Under the pieces are notes generated by a model that had not been told where the DNA came from, made no database searches, and saw only the letters and a list, made by a program, of their open reading frames with translations. DNA of 64,000 nucleotides from Pseudomonas pseudonitroreducens (GTDB lineage: Bacteria > Pseudomonadota > Gammaproteobacteria > Pseudomonadales > Pseudomonadaceae), in the NCBI RefSeq assembly GCF_021603645.1, contig NZ_BQHJ01000005.1, forward strand, positions 372,001 to 436,000, given 5' to 3'. The number at the start of each line of letters is the position of its first letter. Position 1 is the stretch's first letter. The position numbers were made by a program, and so were the translations under genes. Shown here piece by piece: positions 49,572 to 59,286 of the stretch.

Positions 49572-51203
49572 ATGGGGAAAAAGCTGGGCAGATGTCTGCT
49601 ACTGATGGGCCTGCTGTTGGTCGGAGGGCAGACCGGGCTGGCCGCGGAGCCGCCGGCAACCGCGGTGCGGGCGCCAGAGGATGCGGCGGCGCCGTTGAAG
49701 GTGGAAAACCGCGACATCCTGGTGTTTCGCGCCACGCTGCTCGGCGAGTCCCCACAGGTGCGGGCCCATCGCGCCAAGGCGACCATCGAGGAAGCGCTGC
49801 AGGGCGGCGATGAACTGAAAGTGAATCTCGACCCGATCCAGGACAGCTACATGGTCCTGCTCGGCTATAGCCGTGCCTTCATCATTTCGCCGGAGGATGT
49901 CGATCCGCCGGGCAGTTCGGTGCGTGCCGCCGCCGAGGTGGCAGCGGCCAACCTGCGCCTGGCGGTGGCCGAGAACCGCGAGGCGAGCAGCGTGCGCTAC
50001 CTGCTCAGCGCGCTGGGCCTGGCGGCCGCGGCGACGGTGGCCTACCTCCTGCTGCTGCGCGGCATCGGCTACGTGAGAAGCAAGCTGCTGCAGCGCCTGC
50101 CGGATGTGATGAGCCGGCACAGCGGTCGGCTCAAGGTCGGGCAGACGCCGCTGCTGGGCAGCCGCTACCTCTATTACCTGGTCGGCCGGCTGATCTGGCT
50201 GGTCTACTGGCTGCTGGTGTTCCTGTTCAGCTATCAATGGCTGAGCTTCGTGCTGTCGCGCTTCCCCTACACCCGGCCGTGGGGCGAGAGCCTCAACGTG
50301 CACCTGGTCAACCTGGCGCGCTATCTCATCAACGGCATGCTCGATGCCTTGCCGGGGCTGGCGGTGGCACTCAGCATCCTGGTGATTGCCCGCGCCATCA
50401 GCGGCTTCGCCCGCCACGTGCTGCAGCGCATGGCGCGGCCGGGCAACCTGCGCTGGCTGACCGAGGAAACCCTGCAGCCGACCACACGGCTGACCTCCCT
50501 GGCGATCTGGCTGTTCGCTATCGTCATGGCCTATCCGTACCTCCCCGGTTCCGGCACCGAGGCCTTCAAGGGCTTGTCGGTACTGGTGGGCCTGATGATT
50601 TCCCTGGGCGCTTCCAGTGTCATCGGCCAGGCGGCTTCCGGGCTGATCCTCACGTACTCGCGCACCCTGCGGGTCGGTGAATTCGTCCGCATCGGCGACA
50701 ACGAAGGCACGGTGACCGAGGTGGGGGTGTTCAACACCACCATCCGCACCGGCCTGGGCGAAGTGCTGACGCTGCCCAACTCGATGATCACCGGCTCGGT
50801 GACGCGCAACTATTCGCGCATCGTGCAAGGCCAGGGCTACGTGGTGGATACGGTCGTCACCATCGGCTACGACACGCCGTGGCGGCAGGTGGAGGCCATG
50901 CTGATCGAGGCGGCACGGCGCACCGACGGCATCCTGCAAACCCCGGCGCCACAGGTGTTCCAGACGGCGCTGTCGGACTTCTACCCCGAATACCGCCTGG
51001 TGGCCCAGGCCATCCCCAGCGAGCCGCGCCCGCGCGCGCTGCTGCTGAGCGTACTGCACGCGAATATCCAGGACGTGTTCAACGAGTACGGCGTACAGAT
51101 CATGTCGCCGCATTACCTGGGCGACCCCCAGCAGGCCAAGTGGGTGCCGCGCGATCAATGGCATGCGGCGCCAGCCAAGCCCGAGGCGCCGTCCGATCGC
51201 TGA
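49572..51203 (+). CDS. MscS-family mechanosensitive ion channel
   Basis: This 543-residue channel has a signal peptide (MGKKLGRCLLLMGLLLVGG, ending about residue 24), a periplasmic region (about 30-140) and several membrane helices. It also has the MscS pore and beta domain: LVGLMISLGASSVIGQAASG, then GEFVRIGDNEGTVTEVGVFN and LGEVLTLPNSMITGSVTRNYS. The start is the ATG at 49572 with GGGGAG six bases upstream. The longer frame is rejected. It is divergent from the giant adhesin. It should release solutes on osmotic downshock. Confidence 0.92.
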   Translation: MGKKLGRCLLLMGLLLVGGQTGLAAEPPATAVRAPEDAAAPLKVENRDILVFRATLLGESPQVRAHRAKATIEEALQGGDELKVNLDPIQDSYMVLLGYSRAFIISPEDVDPPGSSVRAAAEVAAANLRLAVAENREASSVRYLLSALGLAAAATVAYLLLLRGIGYVRSKLLQRLPDVMSRHSGRLKVGQTPLLGSRYLYYLVGRLIWLVYWLLVFLFSYQWLSFVLSRFPYTRPWGESLNVHLVNLARYLINGMLDALPGLAVALSILVIARAISGFARHVLQRMARPGNLRWLTEETLQPTTRLTSLAIWLFAIVMAYPYLPGSGTEAFKGLSVLVGLMISLGASSVIGQAASGLILTYSRTLRVGEFVRIGDNEGTVTEVGVFNTTIRTGLGEVLTLPNSMITGSVTRNYSRIVQGQGYVVDTVVTIGYDTPWRQVEAMLIEAARRTDGILQTPAPQVFQTALSDFYPEYRLVAQAIPSEPRPRALLLSVLHANIQDVFNEYGVQIMSPHYLGDPQQAKWVPRDQWHAAPAKPEAPSDR

Positions 51204-51299
51204 GTCCGGCGAGATGCCGGCGCTCATCTATGCTGATCGATCCACGGGCCCCGGTTGCAGTGCGGGGCCCGATCCACTTGCCCGCGCCGGAGACATTTC

Positions 51300-52088
51300 A
51301 TGAACCTGCATCTGTCCGACAAGCTCGCCCTGGTCAGCGGTTCGACCAAGGGCATCGGTTTTGCCATTGCCCAGGGCCTGGCCCGCGAAGGCGCGAGGGT
51401 CATCGTCAATGGCCGCAGCCAGGGCTCGGTGGACGAAGCACTGGCCAGGCTGCGCTCGGGGCAGGCCGACGCCAGGGTGGAAGGCTTCGCCGGCGACCTT
51501 TCCGATCCGCAGCAGGTCGCCGCGCTGGTGCAGCGCTATCCGGCGGTGGACGTGCTGGTGAACAACCTGGGCATCTTTGATCCGAAGCCCTTCGAAGAGA
51601 TTCCTGACGAAGACTGGGTGCGCTTCCTCGATGTCAACCTGCTCTCCGGGGTACGCCTGTCCCGCGCCTACCTGCCGGGCATGAAGCAGAAGAACTGGGG
51701 CCGGGTGGTGTTCATCAGCAGCGAGAGTGGAATGGTGATCCCGGTGGAGATGATTCATTACGGCGTCACCAAGACCGCCCAGCTCAGCCTGTCCCGCGGA
51801 CTGGCGGAAACCTGTGCCGGCACCGGCGTGACGGTGAACGCGGTGCTGCCGGGGCCGACTGCCTCGGAAGGCGTCAACGAGTTCGTCGAGAAACTCTCCG
51901 GCGGTCAGCCGTTCGCGGAGTTCGAGGCCGAGTTCTTCCGCAGTGCGCGGCCCAGCTCCCTGCTGCAGCGCTTCGCGCGCCCGGAGGAGGTGGCCAATCT
52001 GGTGGTCTACGTCTGCTCCGAGGCGTCATCGGCCACCAATGGCGCGGCACTGCGGGTGGATGGCGGCGTGGTGCGCTCGCCGTTCTGA
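51300..52088 (+). CDS. Short-chain dehydrogenase/reductase
   Basis: This 262-residue NAD(P)-dependent enzyme has the Rossmann motif GSTKGIG (14-20), NNLG (about 90-93), the catalytic Tyr/Lys pair YGVTK (about 158-162) and Ser in the preceding ISSES stretch. The C-terminus LRVDGGVVRSPF is typical of the family. The start is the ATG at 51300 with GGAGA upstream. The substrate is not predictable. It is alone on this strand, facing a small monooxygenase-like gene. Confidence 0.9.
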   Translation: MNLHLSDKLALVSGSTKGIGFAIAQGLAREGARVIVNGRSQGSVDEALARLRSGQADARVEGFAGDLSDPQQVAALVQRYPAVDVLVNNLGIFDPKPFEEIPDEDWVRFLDVNLLSGVRLSRAYLPGMKQKNWGRVVFISSESGMVIPVEMIHYGVTKTAQLSLSRGLAETCAGTGVTVNAVLPGPTASEGVNEFVEKLSGGQPFAEFEAEFFRSARPSSLLQRFARPEEVANLVVYVCSEASSATNGAALRVDGGVVRSPF

Positions 52089-52089
52089 G

Positions 52090-52380
52090 TCACTCGCCGC
52101 GGCGACTCTCGAACTCCAGGCCCAGCGCCAGCTCACTGCTGCCAAGCTGGCCCAGCCACTGTTGCGCTTTCGCGCCGGCCAGGTGCGCGTCCAGCGCGGC
52201 CTGGCTGGCCCAGCAAGTCGAAACCTGCCAGCGGTCGGCGGCCAGCGCCAGCAACTCGCCGGACTGGCAGCCGGGTTGCTGGCGTACCTGCTCCAGCAAG
52301 TCATTCAGGTGACGGCCCAGCGCGGCAACCTGGCCGGGGAACGCCTGGACACGGACGATGGCAATGGCGGACGGGGACAT
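52090..52380 (-). CDS. Antibiotic biosynthesis monooxygenase (ABM)-fold protein
   Basis: This 96-residue protein has a ferredoxin-like ABM fold: IAIVRVQAFPGQVAALGRHL, then EQVRQQPGCQSGELLALAAD and WASQAALDAHLAGAKAQQWL. The family includes quinol monooxygenases and heme-degrading enzymes, but most small members have no proven activity. It is convergent with the SDR gene, its stop one base from that gene's stop. Confidence 0.82.
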   Translation of the reverse strand: MSPSAIAIVRVQAFPGQVAALGRHLNDLLEQVRQQPGCQSGELLALAADRWQVSTCWASQAALDAHLAGAKAQQWLGQLGSSELALGLEFESRRGE

Positions 52381-52677
52381 GGCAAGGCTCCTTTCTGCTG
52401 GCCGGACGTGGGGCCATTGGGCGCTGACGACGCAATCCGGTAAAGGCCGGAACCGGCTTTCAAAACCGATGCTGAAAGGTTAAGTGCGCGCCGCCCGGGC
52501 ATGAACCGCCAATTCCCGGGAAAAGCGTTGGGCCAATCCTTCCGCTGCGCGCTGCGATGCTACCGGGTGCGTAGGAGCGGACTTCGTCCGCGATGTGCTA
52601 CCGGCGGGCCTGGAATGGTCGGAAAACGATCGCGGACAGAGTCCGCTCCTACGCACCCTGGGAATTGGGTTTTGGCG
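52381..52677. other. Intergenic region with REP-like palindrome
   Basis: This 297-base gap contains the palindrome at 52565-52658. The rest shows no gene. It carries the promoter of the ABM gene. Confidence 0.6.
52565..52658. repeat. REP-like palindrome (GTAGGAGCGGACTTCGTCCGCG type)
   Basis: The arms GGGTGCGTAGGAGCGGAC and GTCCGCTCCTACGCACCC are exact reverse complements at the two ends, with inner TTCGTCCGCG and CGCGGACAGA. The same type lies at 32426-32444 and 32701-32720. It may act as a transcript-end hairpin for the MocR gene. Confidence 0.88.
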
Positions 52678-54111
52678 TCAGCTCAACTGCTGCAGCAGGT
52701 CGCGCACCTTGTCCAGGGCCGGGTCGATGTCCAGCGTGTCGATGGCGCCGAAGCCGAGCAGCAGGCCTTCGCGCGCGGGTACATGGTCATAGAAGGAGGC
52801 CAGCCCGTAGAGGCCGACGTCGACCTTGCGTGCCAGCTCGGCGAGCAGCGGCACCTTGATGGGCGTGCGGCACAGCGCCGTGAGGTGGAAACCGGCCACC
52901 GAGGGCACTGTTTCCAGCCAGGGCGCCAGATCGCCGGCAAGGCGTGCGAGGATGCGCTCGCGGCGCCCGGCATAGATGCCGTGGCAACGGCGGATATGCT
53001 TGAGCAGATAGCCCTCGCCGATGAACTTGGCCAGCGCCCACTGTGGCAGCGTCGAGCTGTGCCAGTCGGAAATCTGCCGAACGCGCACCAGCGCCGGAAA
53101 CAGGCTCGGCGGCGGGATCAGGTAGCCCAGGCGTAGCTCCGGCAACAGCACCTTGGAGAAGGTCCCGATATAGGCCACGACGCCATGGCGGTCGAGGCTC
53201 TGCAGGGCGTCGGTGGGGCGGCCTTCGTAGCGGAATTCGCTGTCGTAGTCGTCCTCGATCACCAGCGCGCCCAGCTCCAGCGCACGCTCCAGCAGCGCTT
53301 CGCGGCGTGCCGCGCTCATCGGCATGCCGAGCGGGAACTGGTGCGAAGGCGTGGTGTAGATCATCCGCGTCCCGTCGGGAATCAGGTCGACGCGAATGCC
53401 CTCGGCGTCCACCGGAACGCTCGCCACCTCCGCGCCCAGCGTCTGGAACAGCAGGCGTGCCGGCGTGTAGCCAGGGTCTTCCATGGCTACCCGGTCGCCG
53501 GGGCGGAGCATCACGCGGGCGAGCAGGTCCAGCGCCTGTTGCGCGCCATTGCACACCAGCACGTCGTCCAGCGTGCAGTTGACACCGCGCGCATAGGCGA
53601 CGTGCCGGGCGATGCCGTCACGCAGCGGCGTGATGCCTTCGGGGCGGCTGTAATGGCCGCGCTGGCCGGTCATCTGGCGCATCGCGTGGTTCACGCAGCG
53701 GCGCCATTCCTCCTGGGGAAACTGCAGCTGGGTGGTGGCGCCGCCGATGAAGTCGGCGCGTGCCGTGCCCTCGTTGCCGGGGTGGCTGAGACGGGTGTTG
53801 AGATTCGCCCAGCGCTCGATGTTGTCCTGGCTGGCGAACCTTGCGCCATCGCGGCGCCGATCCGGGCGCGCGGCACGGGCGTTGACGAAGGTGCCGCTGC
53901 CGATCTTGCCAACCAGCACGCCTTCATAGGTGAGTTGTGCGTAGGTGTCGGAAATGGTCTTGCGTGAAATGCCCAGTTGCTCGGCCAGCAGGCGGCTGGG
54001 CGGCAGCCGTGTGCCGGGGGCGAGGCGGCCGGTGTCGATGGCTTCGCGCAACTGGCGATAGAGTTGACCGGCCAGGTCCTTCTGGCCATGGATGATCAGG
54101 TGCAGCTCCAA
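52678..54111 (-). CDS. MocR/PdxR-family regulator (GntR HTH plus aminotransferase fold)
   Basis: This 477-residue regulator is read from a TTG at 54111 (decoded LELHLIIHGQKD), with GGAG seven bases upstream. The frame further up is shadow. Residues about 10-75 are a GntR winged helix (LYRQLREAIDTGRLAPGTRL, then RLLAEQLGISRKTISDTYAQ). The rest is a PLP-binding aminotransferase-like domain with DPGYTPAR and the Lys motif GTFSKVLLP. Such regulators sense PLP or amino-acid-derived ligands. It is divergent from an AhpD-like gene with a tandem CGAAYTGG repeat between them. Confidence 0.9.
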   Translation of the reverse strand: MELHLIIHGQKDLAGQLYRQLREAIDTGRLAPGTRLPPSRLLAEQLGISRKTISDTYAQLTYEGVLVGKIGSGTFVNARAARPDRRRDGARFASQDNIERWANLNTRLSHPGNEGTARADFIGGATTQLQFPQEEWRRCVNHAMRQMTGQRGHYSRPEGITPLRDGIARHVAYARGVNCTLDDVLVCNGAQQALDLLARVMLRPGDRVAMEDPGYTPARLLFQTLGAEVASVPVDAEGIRVDLIPDGTRMIYTTPSHQFPLGMPMSAARREALLERALELGALVIEDDYDSEFRYEGRPTDALQSLDRHGVVAYIGTFSKVLLPELRLGYLIPPPSLFPALVRVRQISDWHSSTLPQWALAKFIGEGYLLKHIRRCHGIYAGRRERILARLAGDLAPWLETVPSVAGFHLTALCRTPIKVPLLAELARKVDVGLYGLASFYDHVPAREGLLLGFGAIDTLDIDPALDKVRDLLQQLS

Positions 54112-54194
54112 GGAAAGGCTCCGGCGGCTCGGGACTGATGGGCAAGCGTAGCGCCCGCACGCGGGGGCGGTGAAGCTGCGTGGCGGAAATAGGC

Positions 54195-54218
54195 CGAATT
54201 GGTCACCTGGCGAACTGG
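54195..54218 (+). promoter_or_regulatory. Tandem CGAAYTGG direct repeats between MocR and AhpD genes
   Basis: CGAATTGG (54195-54202) and CGAACTGG (54211-54218) are direct repeats 16 bases apart. MocR-family regulators commonly bind tandem direct repeats in a divergent promoter like this. Confidence 0.6.
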
Positions 54219-54263
54219 CCGTGGCGCGCACAATGGCGCGAAGCCTTTTACGGGAGCGTCGCC

Positions 54264-54704
54264 ATGGAGCCTCGCCTGGATTACTACACGGCCTCGCCTG
54301 AAGCGCTCAAGGCGGTGCTGGCGCTGGAAGCCGCGATCTTCGACCTGTCCATTGAAAAACCGTTGCTGGAACTGGTGCGCCTGCGGGTTTCCCAGGTGAA
54401 CAACTGTGCCTTCTGCGCCGACATGCACGCCATGGAGGCGCGCCGCAGCGGAGAGACCGAACGGCGGCTGTTCGCCGTCAGCGTCTGGCGCGAGTCGCCG
54501 TTCTTCACCCCGCGTGAGCGTGCTGCGCTGGCGTGGTGCGAGTCGGTGACACTGCTCTCCGAATCCAAGGTGCCCGTGGAAGTCTTCCAGATCGCCCGCG
54601 AACAGTTCAGCGAGCGTGAACTGGTGGACCTGACCGTGGCCATTGGTGCGATCAACGTGTGGAACCGCCTGGGCGTTTCCTTCCGCCAGCAGCCGCCCGC
54701 CTGA
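54264..54704 (+). CDS. AhpD/carboxymuconolactone decarboxylase-like protein
   Basis: This 146-residue protein starts at the ATG at 54264. The AhpD motif is Cys48-Ala-Phe-Cys51 with His55 (NNCAFCADMH), the redox-active pair of the family. The flanking helices (LLELVRLRVSQVN, then WCESVTLLSES) match. It lies divergent from a MocR gene, a frequent pairing in Pseudomonas, and is probably controlled by it. It may work as a peroxidase-type or disulfide reductase partner. Confidence 0.9.
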   Translation: MEPRLDYYTASPEALKAVLALEAAIFDLSIEKPLLELVRLRVSQVNNCAFCADMHAMEARRSGETERRLFAVSVWRESPFFTPRERAALAWCESVTLLSESKVPVEVFQIAREQFSERELVDLTVAIGAINVWNRLGVSFRQQPPA

Positions 54705-54717
54705 GCCGCAGCTTTTT

Positions 54718-54795
54718 GTAGGAGCGAGCTTGCTCGCGAACAACCCCAGCAACGTGGCTGCCTGTTAATCCGTTCGCGAGCAAGCTCGCTCCTAC
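54718..54795. repeat. REP-like palindrome, copy B
   Basis: It has the same 24-base arms as the copy at 26429-26505, with a different 30-base centre. The MFS gene's TAG stop (54792-54794 on the minus strand) lies inside the right arm. It sits between the convergent AhpD and MFS genes. Confidence 0.9.
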
Positions 54796-55946
54796 ACGTC
54801 CCGTGCTGTTTGAGGCAGGCGCAATGGCAGGCAGCACAGCGCGCCCACCAGCAAAGCGCTGACCGCGGCGCCCAGGGCTGGAATGAAACTGCCGGTCATC
54901 CCGCGCAGCGCACTGGCGGCCAGTGGCCCGGCGATCTGCCCAACGCCATACAGCGCGGTCATCGCCGCCAGCATGTTGAAGCGCACCTGCGAGGCCACCG
55001 CGCGGGCCGCCGGCATGGCGATAGTCACGGTGCCCATGAAGCTGCCACCCACCAGCACCGCGCTGCCCAGGTAAAGGACGGCGGACTCGCCCAGTGCCGG
55101 CAGCATCACACCGACGGCCTGCACCAGCAGGTTCAGCGCCAGTGCACGGCGGCCACCGAGCCTCAGGTGCAGGCGGTGCCAGAGGAAGCACGAGGGCGCA
55201 GCGCCCAGGCCGAACGCCGCCCAGACCTGCAGCGGGTCGATGGCGCCCAGGCCGCTCTTCATCAGCAATGGCAGGTAGGTGGCAGTGATGATGTAGCCGA
55301 AGCCGGCCAGGCCGTAGACCAGCAGGATGATCGGCGCGGACAGCTCGGGCACCTGCCCCGAACCGTTCGTTATGTGTTGCGGCATTGGCGGTGCTGCGCG
55401 ACCCAGCGCAGGGGTGGCCAGTAACGACAGAGCCAGCCCGGCCAGCGCCAGCACGCACCAGATCGCGGCGCTTCCCAGGCCGAAGGCGTTGCCGGCGGCA
55501 ATCAGTTCCGCCGAGACCAGGATGCCGACGCCCACGCCGGCGAACATCATTGGTGCGCCATGGCTTTCGCCCATGCTCTGCAATAGCCATTGCGCCGCGC
55601 TGACCAGCACCATGGCCGTGAGCACGCCGGCCAGCAGACGCACGCCCACGGCAAACCAGACCGCTGCCGGAATGGCCATGGCGGCGAGGGCGGCCAAGGT
55701 GCCGACCAGGGCGATCAGGCAGATGCGTGCAGCATGTCGTTCGTGGCTGCGCGCCAGCAGCAGCGCACCCAGCAGGTAGCCGGCGTAATTGGCCGAGGCC
55801 GCCAGCGAGCCGCCGGTGACGCTGAGCACGCCGTCGCGCACCATCAGCGGGTAGAGCCCGGTAAAGGCAAATCGGCCAAAGCCCATGCCCACGGCAAGGA
55901 TCAGTGCCGCCGACAGCGCCGCGGGCAGGCGGCGTGCGCGGCTCAC
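54792..55946 (-). CDS. YbfB/YjiJ-family MFS transporter
   Basis: This 384-residue membrane protein has about 12 hydrophobic segments ([20 protein letters not shown] near the start, and [20 protein letters not shown] in the second half). The GTG start at 55946 overlaps the LysR stop (GTGA), with GGAGG upstream. It lies immediately after the LysR regulator in an operon. The substrate is unknown. The stop codon is contained in REP copy B. Confidence 0.88.
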   Translation of the reverse strand: MSRARRLPAALSAALILAVGMGFGRFAFTGLYPLMVRDGVLSVTGGSLAASANYAGYLLGALLLARSHERHAARICLIALVGTLAALAAMAIPAAVWFAVGVRLLAGVLTAMVLVSAAQWLLQSMGESHGAPMMFAGVGVGILVSAELIAAGNAFGLGSAAIWCVLALAGLALSLLATPALGRAAPPMPQHITNGSGQVPELSAPIILLVYGLAGFGYIITATYLPLLMKSGLGAIDPLQVWAAFGLGAAPSCFLWHRLHLRLGGRRALALNLLVQAVGVMLPALGESAVLYLGSAVLVGGSFMGTVTIAMPAARAVASQVRFNMLAAMTALYGVGQIAGPLAASALRGMTGSFIPALGAAVSALLVGALCCLPLRLPQTARDV

Positions 55947-56815
55947 GGGCGTGCCTCCAGGGCTTCCCGCCAGCGTTGGAAGGCACCGGTGGCATAGCCT
56001 TCGCGCCAGATCAGCAGGGTGTCCACTTCCAGCAGCGGCACCACCTGCAGGGCGGGCATATGCCGGTGCAGCTCCAGCACTGAACGGGGCAGCACGCCAA
56101 AGCAGGACCCGGCGTTAACGCAGGCGAGGATGCCATGGTACGAACCGACCTCCTGCACGACGAGCGACGCTCCCTGCAACCAGCGCTCCAGCAACTGGCG
56201 GTAAGTGCAGCCGCGGGCGAAGCCCACCAGCGTGCGGATCTGCACATCCTCGGGCCGGGTTACCGGTGGATGGTCGCCCGGCAGCACCAGCAGCAACTCC
56301 TCGCGGAACACCGGTTCGGCGCACAGGCCGCGCTCCAGCAGCGATTCGAAACCAGGTTCGGCGTGGAGGATGTCCGGATGGGAGATCAGCGCGCAGTCGA
56401 GCTGGCGGTTCAGTACTTCATTGATCAGCTTCTGGCTGTGGCCGGTGGTGATGTGCAGCTCCACGTCGGGATAGGCCCGGTGAAAGCGCGCCAGGATTTC
56501 CGGCAGCCGGCTGGCGGCGGCGGCTTCCATGCTGCCCAGGCGCAGGCTGCCGGTGGCGCTGCTCGGGTGCAGCGACTGGCGGGCTTCGGTGGCGAGGGCG
56601 AGCAATTGCTCGGCGTAGCGGAGGAACTCGCGGCCCTGGTCGGTCAGCGTCATGCGCTTGCCATCGCGCAGGAACAGCGCCGCGCCGAGGTCTTCCTCGA
56701 GCTGGCGAATGCGCGTGGTGACGTTCGATTGCACGCGCTGCAGGCGGGCCGCGGCGCGGGTGACGCTCTGTTCTTCGGCGACGCAACGGAAGATTTCCAG
56801 GCTGGAGAGATCCAT
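55943..56815 (-). CDS. LysR-family regulator
   Basis: This 290-residue regulator has an N-terminal winged helix ([20 protein letters not shown], then [20 protein letters not shown]) and a substrate-binding-like domain (about 90-285). It is in an operon with the downstream MFS gene and divergent from a nitronate monooxygenase gene. An inverted repeat lies in the 114-base gap between them. The inducer is unknown. Confidence 0.9.
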   Translation of the reverse strand: MDLSSLEIFRCVAEEQSVTRAAARLQRVQSNVTTRIRQLEEDLGAALFLRDGKRMTLTDQGREFLRYAEQLLALATEARQSLHPSSATGSLRLGSMEAAAASRLPEILARFHRAYPDVELHITTGHSQKLINEVLNRQLDCALISHPDILHAEPGFESLLERGLCAEPVFREELLLVLPGDHPPVTRPEDVQIRTLVGFARGCTYRQLLERWLQGASLVVQEVGSYHGILACVNAGSCFGVLPRSVLELHRHMPALQVVPLLEVDTLLIWREGYATGAFQRWREALEARP

Positions 56816-56827
56816 GATTAATCTTCA

Positions 56828-56861
56828 ATAGAGAATATGTTGCGAAGAATAATCTCTCTAT
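56828..56861. promoter_or_regulatory. Inverted repeat in LysR/nitronate monooxygenase promoter region
   Basis: ATAGAGA (56828-56834) and TCTCTAT (56855-56861) form a perfect 7-base inverted repeat spaced 20 bases, close to the LysR start. Likely LysR binding. Confidence 0.55.
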
Positions 56862-56929
56862 GAGATGTTGTGTCAAGCGTCAGCAAGCCAGGCGGCGATT
56901 TCGCCGGCACCGAAAACGAGGACCCCGTC

Positions 56930-57988
56930 ATGCGCATTACCGAACTGCTCGGCATCCAGCACCCCATCATCCAGGCGCCCATGGTGGGCGTGTCCACCCC
57001 GGCGCTGGCCGCGGCGGTTTCCAATGCCGGCGGCCTGGGCTCCATCGGCCTGGGCGCGAGCAGCGCGACGCAGGCCCGCGCGCTGCTGGAGCAGACCCGC
57101 GCGCTGACCGACAAGCCGCTCAACCTCAACCTGTTCTGCCACCGCCCGGCCGTGGCCGACGCGGTGCGCGAAGCGGCCTGGCTGGAACACCTGCGTCCGC
57201 TGTTCGCCGAGTTCGATGCGCAGCCACCGCAGCAGATCAGCGAGATCTATCGCAGCTTCCTGGCCGATCCGGACATGCTGGAGTTCCTCATCGAAGCGCG
57301 CCCGGCGGTGGTCAGCTTCCACTTCGGGTTGCCGCCGCAGAGCTGGATCGATCGCCTGAAGGCCGCCGGTATCCGCCTGCTGGCTACCGCTACCTGCCTG
57401 GAAGAGGGCCGTGCCATCGAGGCGGCGGGCATCGACGCGATCGTCGCGCAAGGCTATGAGGCCGGTGGTCACCGGGGCGTGTTCGAGCCGGAGAAGGACG
57501 CGCGTATCGGCACCTTCGCGCTGGTCCGCACGCTGGTCAAAGGCACAGGCCTGCCGGTAATCGCGGCGGGTGGAATCATGGATGGGCAGGGCATGCGCGC
57601 CATGTTCGAGCTGGGCGCCGAGGGCGTGCAGATGGGCACGGCATTTATCGCCGCGGACGAATCCTCGGCCAACGCCGCCTTCAAGGCAGCGTTGCGAGGC
57701 GAGCGGGGTGAGCGCACCGCGGTGACGGCGGCGATTTCCGGCCGCGCTGCGCGGGGCATGGTCAATCGGCTGTTCACCGACGTGGGCAGAGCCGATGCGC
57801 CGGCGCTGCCGGACTACCCGATCACCTATGACGCGGCCAAGGCGCTGACCGCCGCGGCGACCGCCAAAGGCAACAGCGACTTCGCCGTGCAGTGGGCCGG
57901 GCAGGGCGCGCCGCTGGCGCGGGAGATGCCGGCGGCGCAGCTGGTGGCGACCCTGATGCGCGAATTCCTCACCGGCACGAGCCTGTAG
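56930..57988 (+). CDS. Nitronate monooxygenase-family FMN enzyme
   Basis: This 352-residue enzyme has a TIM-barrel flavin fold with the family motifs [20 protein letters not shown] near the start, GYEAGGHRG (about residues 178-186), and [20 protein letters not shown]. It should use FMN and O2 to oxidise alkyl nitronates (propionate 3-nitronate type). The ATG at 56930 has GAGGA seven bases upstream. The longer frame is rejected. It is divergent from the LysR gene. Its TAG stop at 57986-57988 lies inside REP copy C. Confidence 0.88.
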   Translation: MRITELLGIQHPIIQAPMVGVSTPALAAAVSNAGGLGSIGLGASSATQARALLEQTRALTDKPLNLNLFCHRPAVADAVREAAWLEHLRPLFAEFDAQPPQQISEIYRSFLADPDMLEFLIEARPAVVSFHFGLPPQSWIDRLKAAGIRLLATATCLEEGRAIEAAGIDAIVAQGYEAGGHRGVFEPEKDARIGTFALVRTLVKGTGLPVIAAGGIMDGQGMRAMFELGAEGVQMGTAFIAADESSANAAFKAALRGERGERTAVTAAISGRAARGMVNRLFTDVGRADAPALPDYPITYDAAKALTAAATAKGNSDFAVQWAGQGAPLAREMPAAQLVATLMREFLTGTSL

Positions 57989-58061
57989 GAGCGAGCTTGC
58001 TCGCGAACCGCCTGACGCCAGCGCCGCCAGGCGCTCCGTTCGCGAGCAAGCTCGCTCCTAC
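57985..58061. repeat. REP-like palindrome, copy C
   Basis: It has the same 24-base arms as copies A and B. It lies between the convergent nitronate monooxygenase and EamA genes. Each gene's TAG stop is formed by the GTAG at its own end of the palindrome. Confidence 0.92.
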
Positions 58062-59008
58062 AAGGGCCTGATGCCCCGCTTCGGGCTGAGGTGATTGGTG
58101 GATGGCGCGCCTGAATCAGCGGGCGCTGACGCCGCGGCAGGCTTCTCCCGCGGGCGCCAGAGTTCGGCCAGCAGTACACCGCCCAGGGTCAGGGCGCCAC
58201 CGACCAGGTGATAGCTGGTCAGCCGTTCGCCCAGCACCACGGCGGCGATAGCGGCGGTCAGCACCGGCAGCAGGTTGAAGAACAGCGCCATGCGGCTGGG
58301 CCCCATGCGCTGCACGCCCTGCATCCAGGCCAGGGCGCCGACGATGGAGGCCAGCAGCCCGGCATACAGCACCAGCGGCAGGTTGGCGCTGGTCAGGCCG
58401 TGGTGCGGTGAGGCGATGTACAGCGGCGCCAGTGCAACGATGGCCACCAGTACCTGCAGGTAGAGCATCAGCAATGGCGGCAGGGGCAGGTTCCACTTCT
58501 TCAGCAGCACGCCATACACGCCGTAGGCGAGGGTAGCGACGATCATCATGCCGTCGCCCAGGTTCACACCATGGCTGATCAGTTGCTGCGGGCTGCCTTG
58601 GGTGATCACCAGCAGCACCCCACCCAGCGACAGCAACGCACCCAGCAGAGCGGCGACGCTCAGCTTGTGGCGCAGCAGGATCGACGCCAGGGCGAGCGAC
58701 ATCAGCGGCATCAACGACAGGATGATGCCCATGTTGGTCGCCGAGGTGAGCGCCGCGGCGTAGTAGGCCAGGCACTGGTAGACGGCCATGCCGAGCAGGC
58801 CGAGGGTGATGATCTTGCCGAGGTTGGCGCGGATCACCGGCCAATGGGCGAGGGCGGCGCGCAGCAGGAAGGGCGTCAGCAGCGCACCGGCCAGCAGCCA
58901 GCGGAAGAAGCCGATTTCCGCCGGGGCGATCTGCCCGACGGCGAGCTTGTTGACGACGGTGTTGCCGGACCAGATGACCACGGCCAGCAGGGGGAACAGG
59001 TAATTCAT
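58058..59008 (-). CDS. EamA/DMT-family transporter
   Basis: This 316-residue protein has about 10 membrane segments in two EamA halves (FPLLAVVIWSGNTVVNKLAV at the start, and LVLYAGLLASIVGALAWMQG in the second half). Such exporters move metabolites or amino acids. The start is the ATG at 59008. The C-terminal 20 residues read through to a stop inside REP copy C, suggesting extension into the repeat. The substrate is unknown. It is divergent from the AraC-type regulator. Confidence 0.88.
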   Translation of the reverse strand: MNYLFPLLAVVIWSGNTVVNKLAVGQIAPAEIGFFRWLLAGALLTPFLLRAALAHWPVIRANLGKIITLGLLGMAVYQCLAYYAAALTSATNMGIILSLMPLMSLALASILLRHKLSVAALLGALLSLGGVLLVITQGSPQQLISHGVNLGDGMMIVATLAYGVYGVLLKKWNLPLPPLLMLYLQVLVAIVALAPLYIASPHHGLTSANLPLVLYAGLLASIVGALAWMQGVQRMGPSRMALFFNLLPVLTAAIAAVVLGERLTSYHLVGGALTLGGVLLAELWRPREKPAAASAPADSGAPSTNHLSPKRGIRPL

Positions 59009-59286
59009 GGGATTCTTGCGGGTCTCAAAGTGACGTCGGACGGGTTGCCTCTCCCTCTCCCCAGCCTCTCCCTGAAGGGAGCGGGAGGCGTTCCGCGCTC
59101 AGCTATTTTACGGAGCCAGCCGGCGGGCCTATGGCCATCCGATCACTCGGGACAGTCCGCTCTCCCTTTGGAGCGGGGCGCGTAGCCAGGGCTGGGGAGA
59201 GGGTGCTCCACAGATGGCAGCCATTTTCTCCTCGTCCAAATCCAGACGTATAATGAATACCGGACAATCCACCCCGGCATTCGGAC
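59009..59286. other. Divergent region with host repeats
   Basis: This gap of 278 bases carries CTCTCCC/GGGAGCGG-type mirrored repeats (about 59050-59210). The AraC promoter probably lies close to 59230-59280, which is A+T-rich (acgtataatgaatac near 59246 contains a good -10-like TATAAT). Confidence 0.6.
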
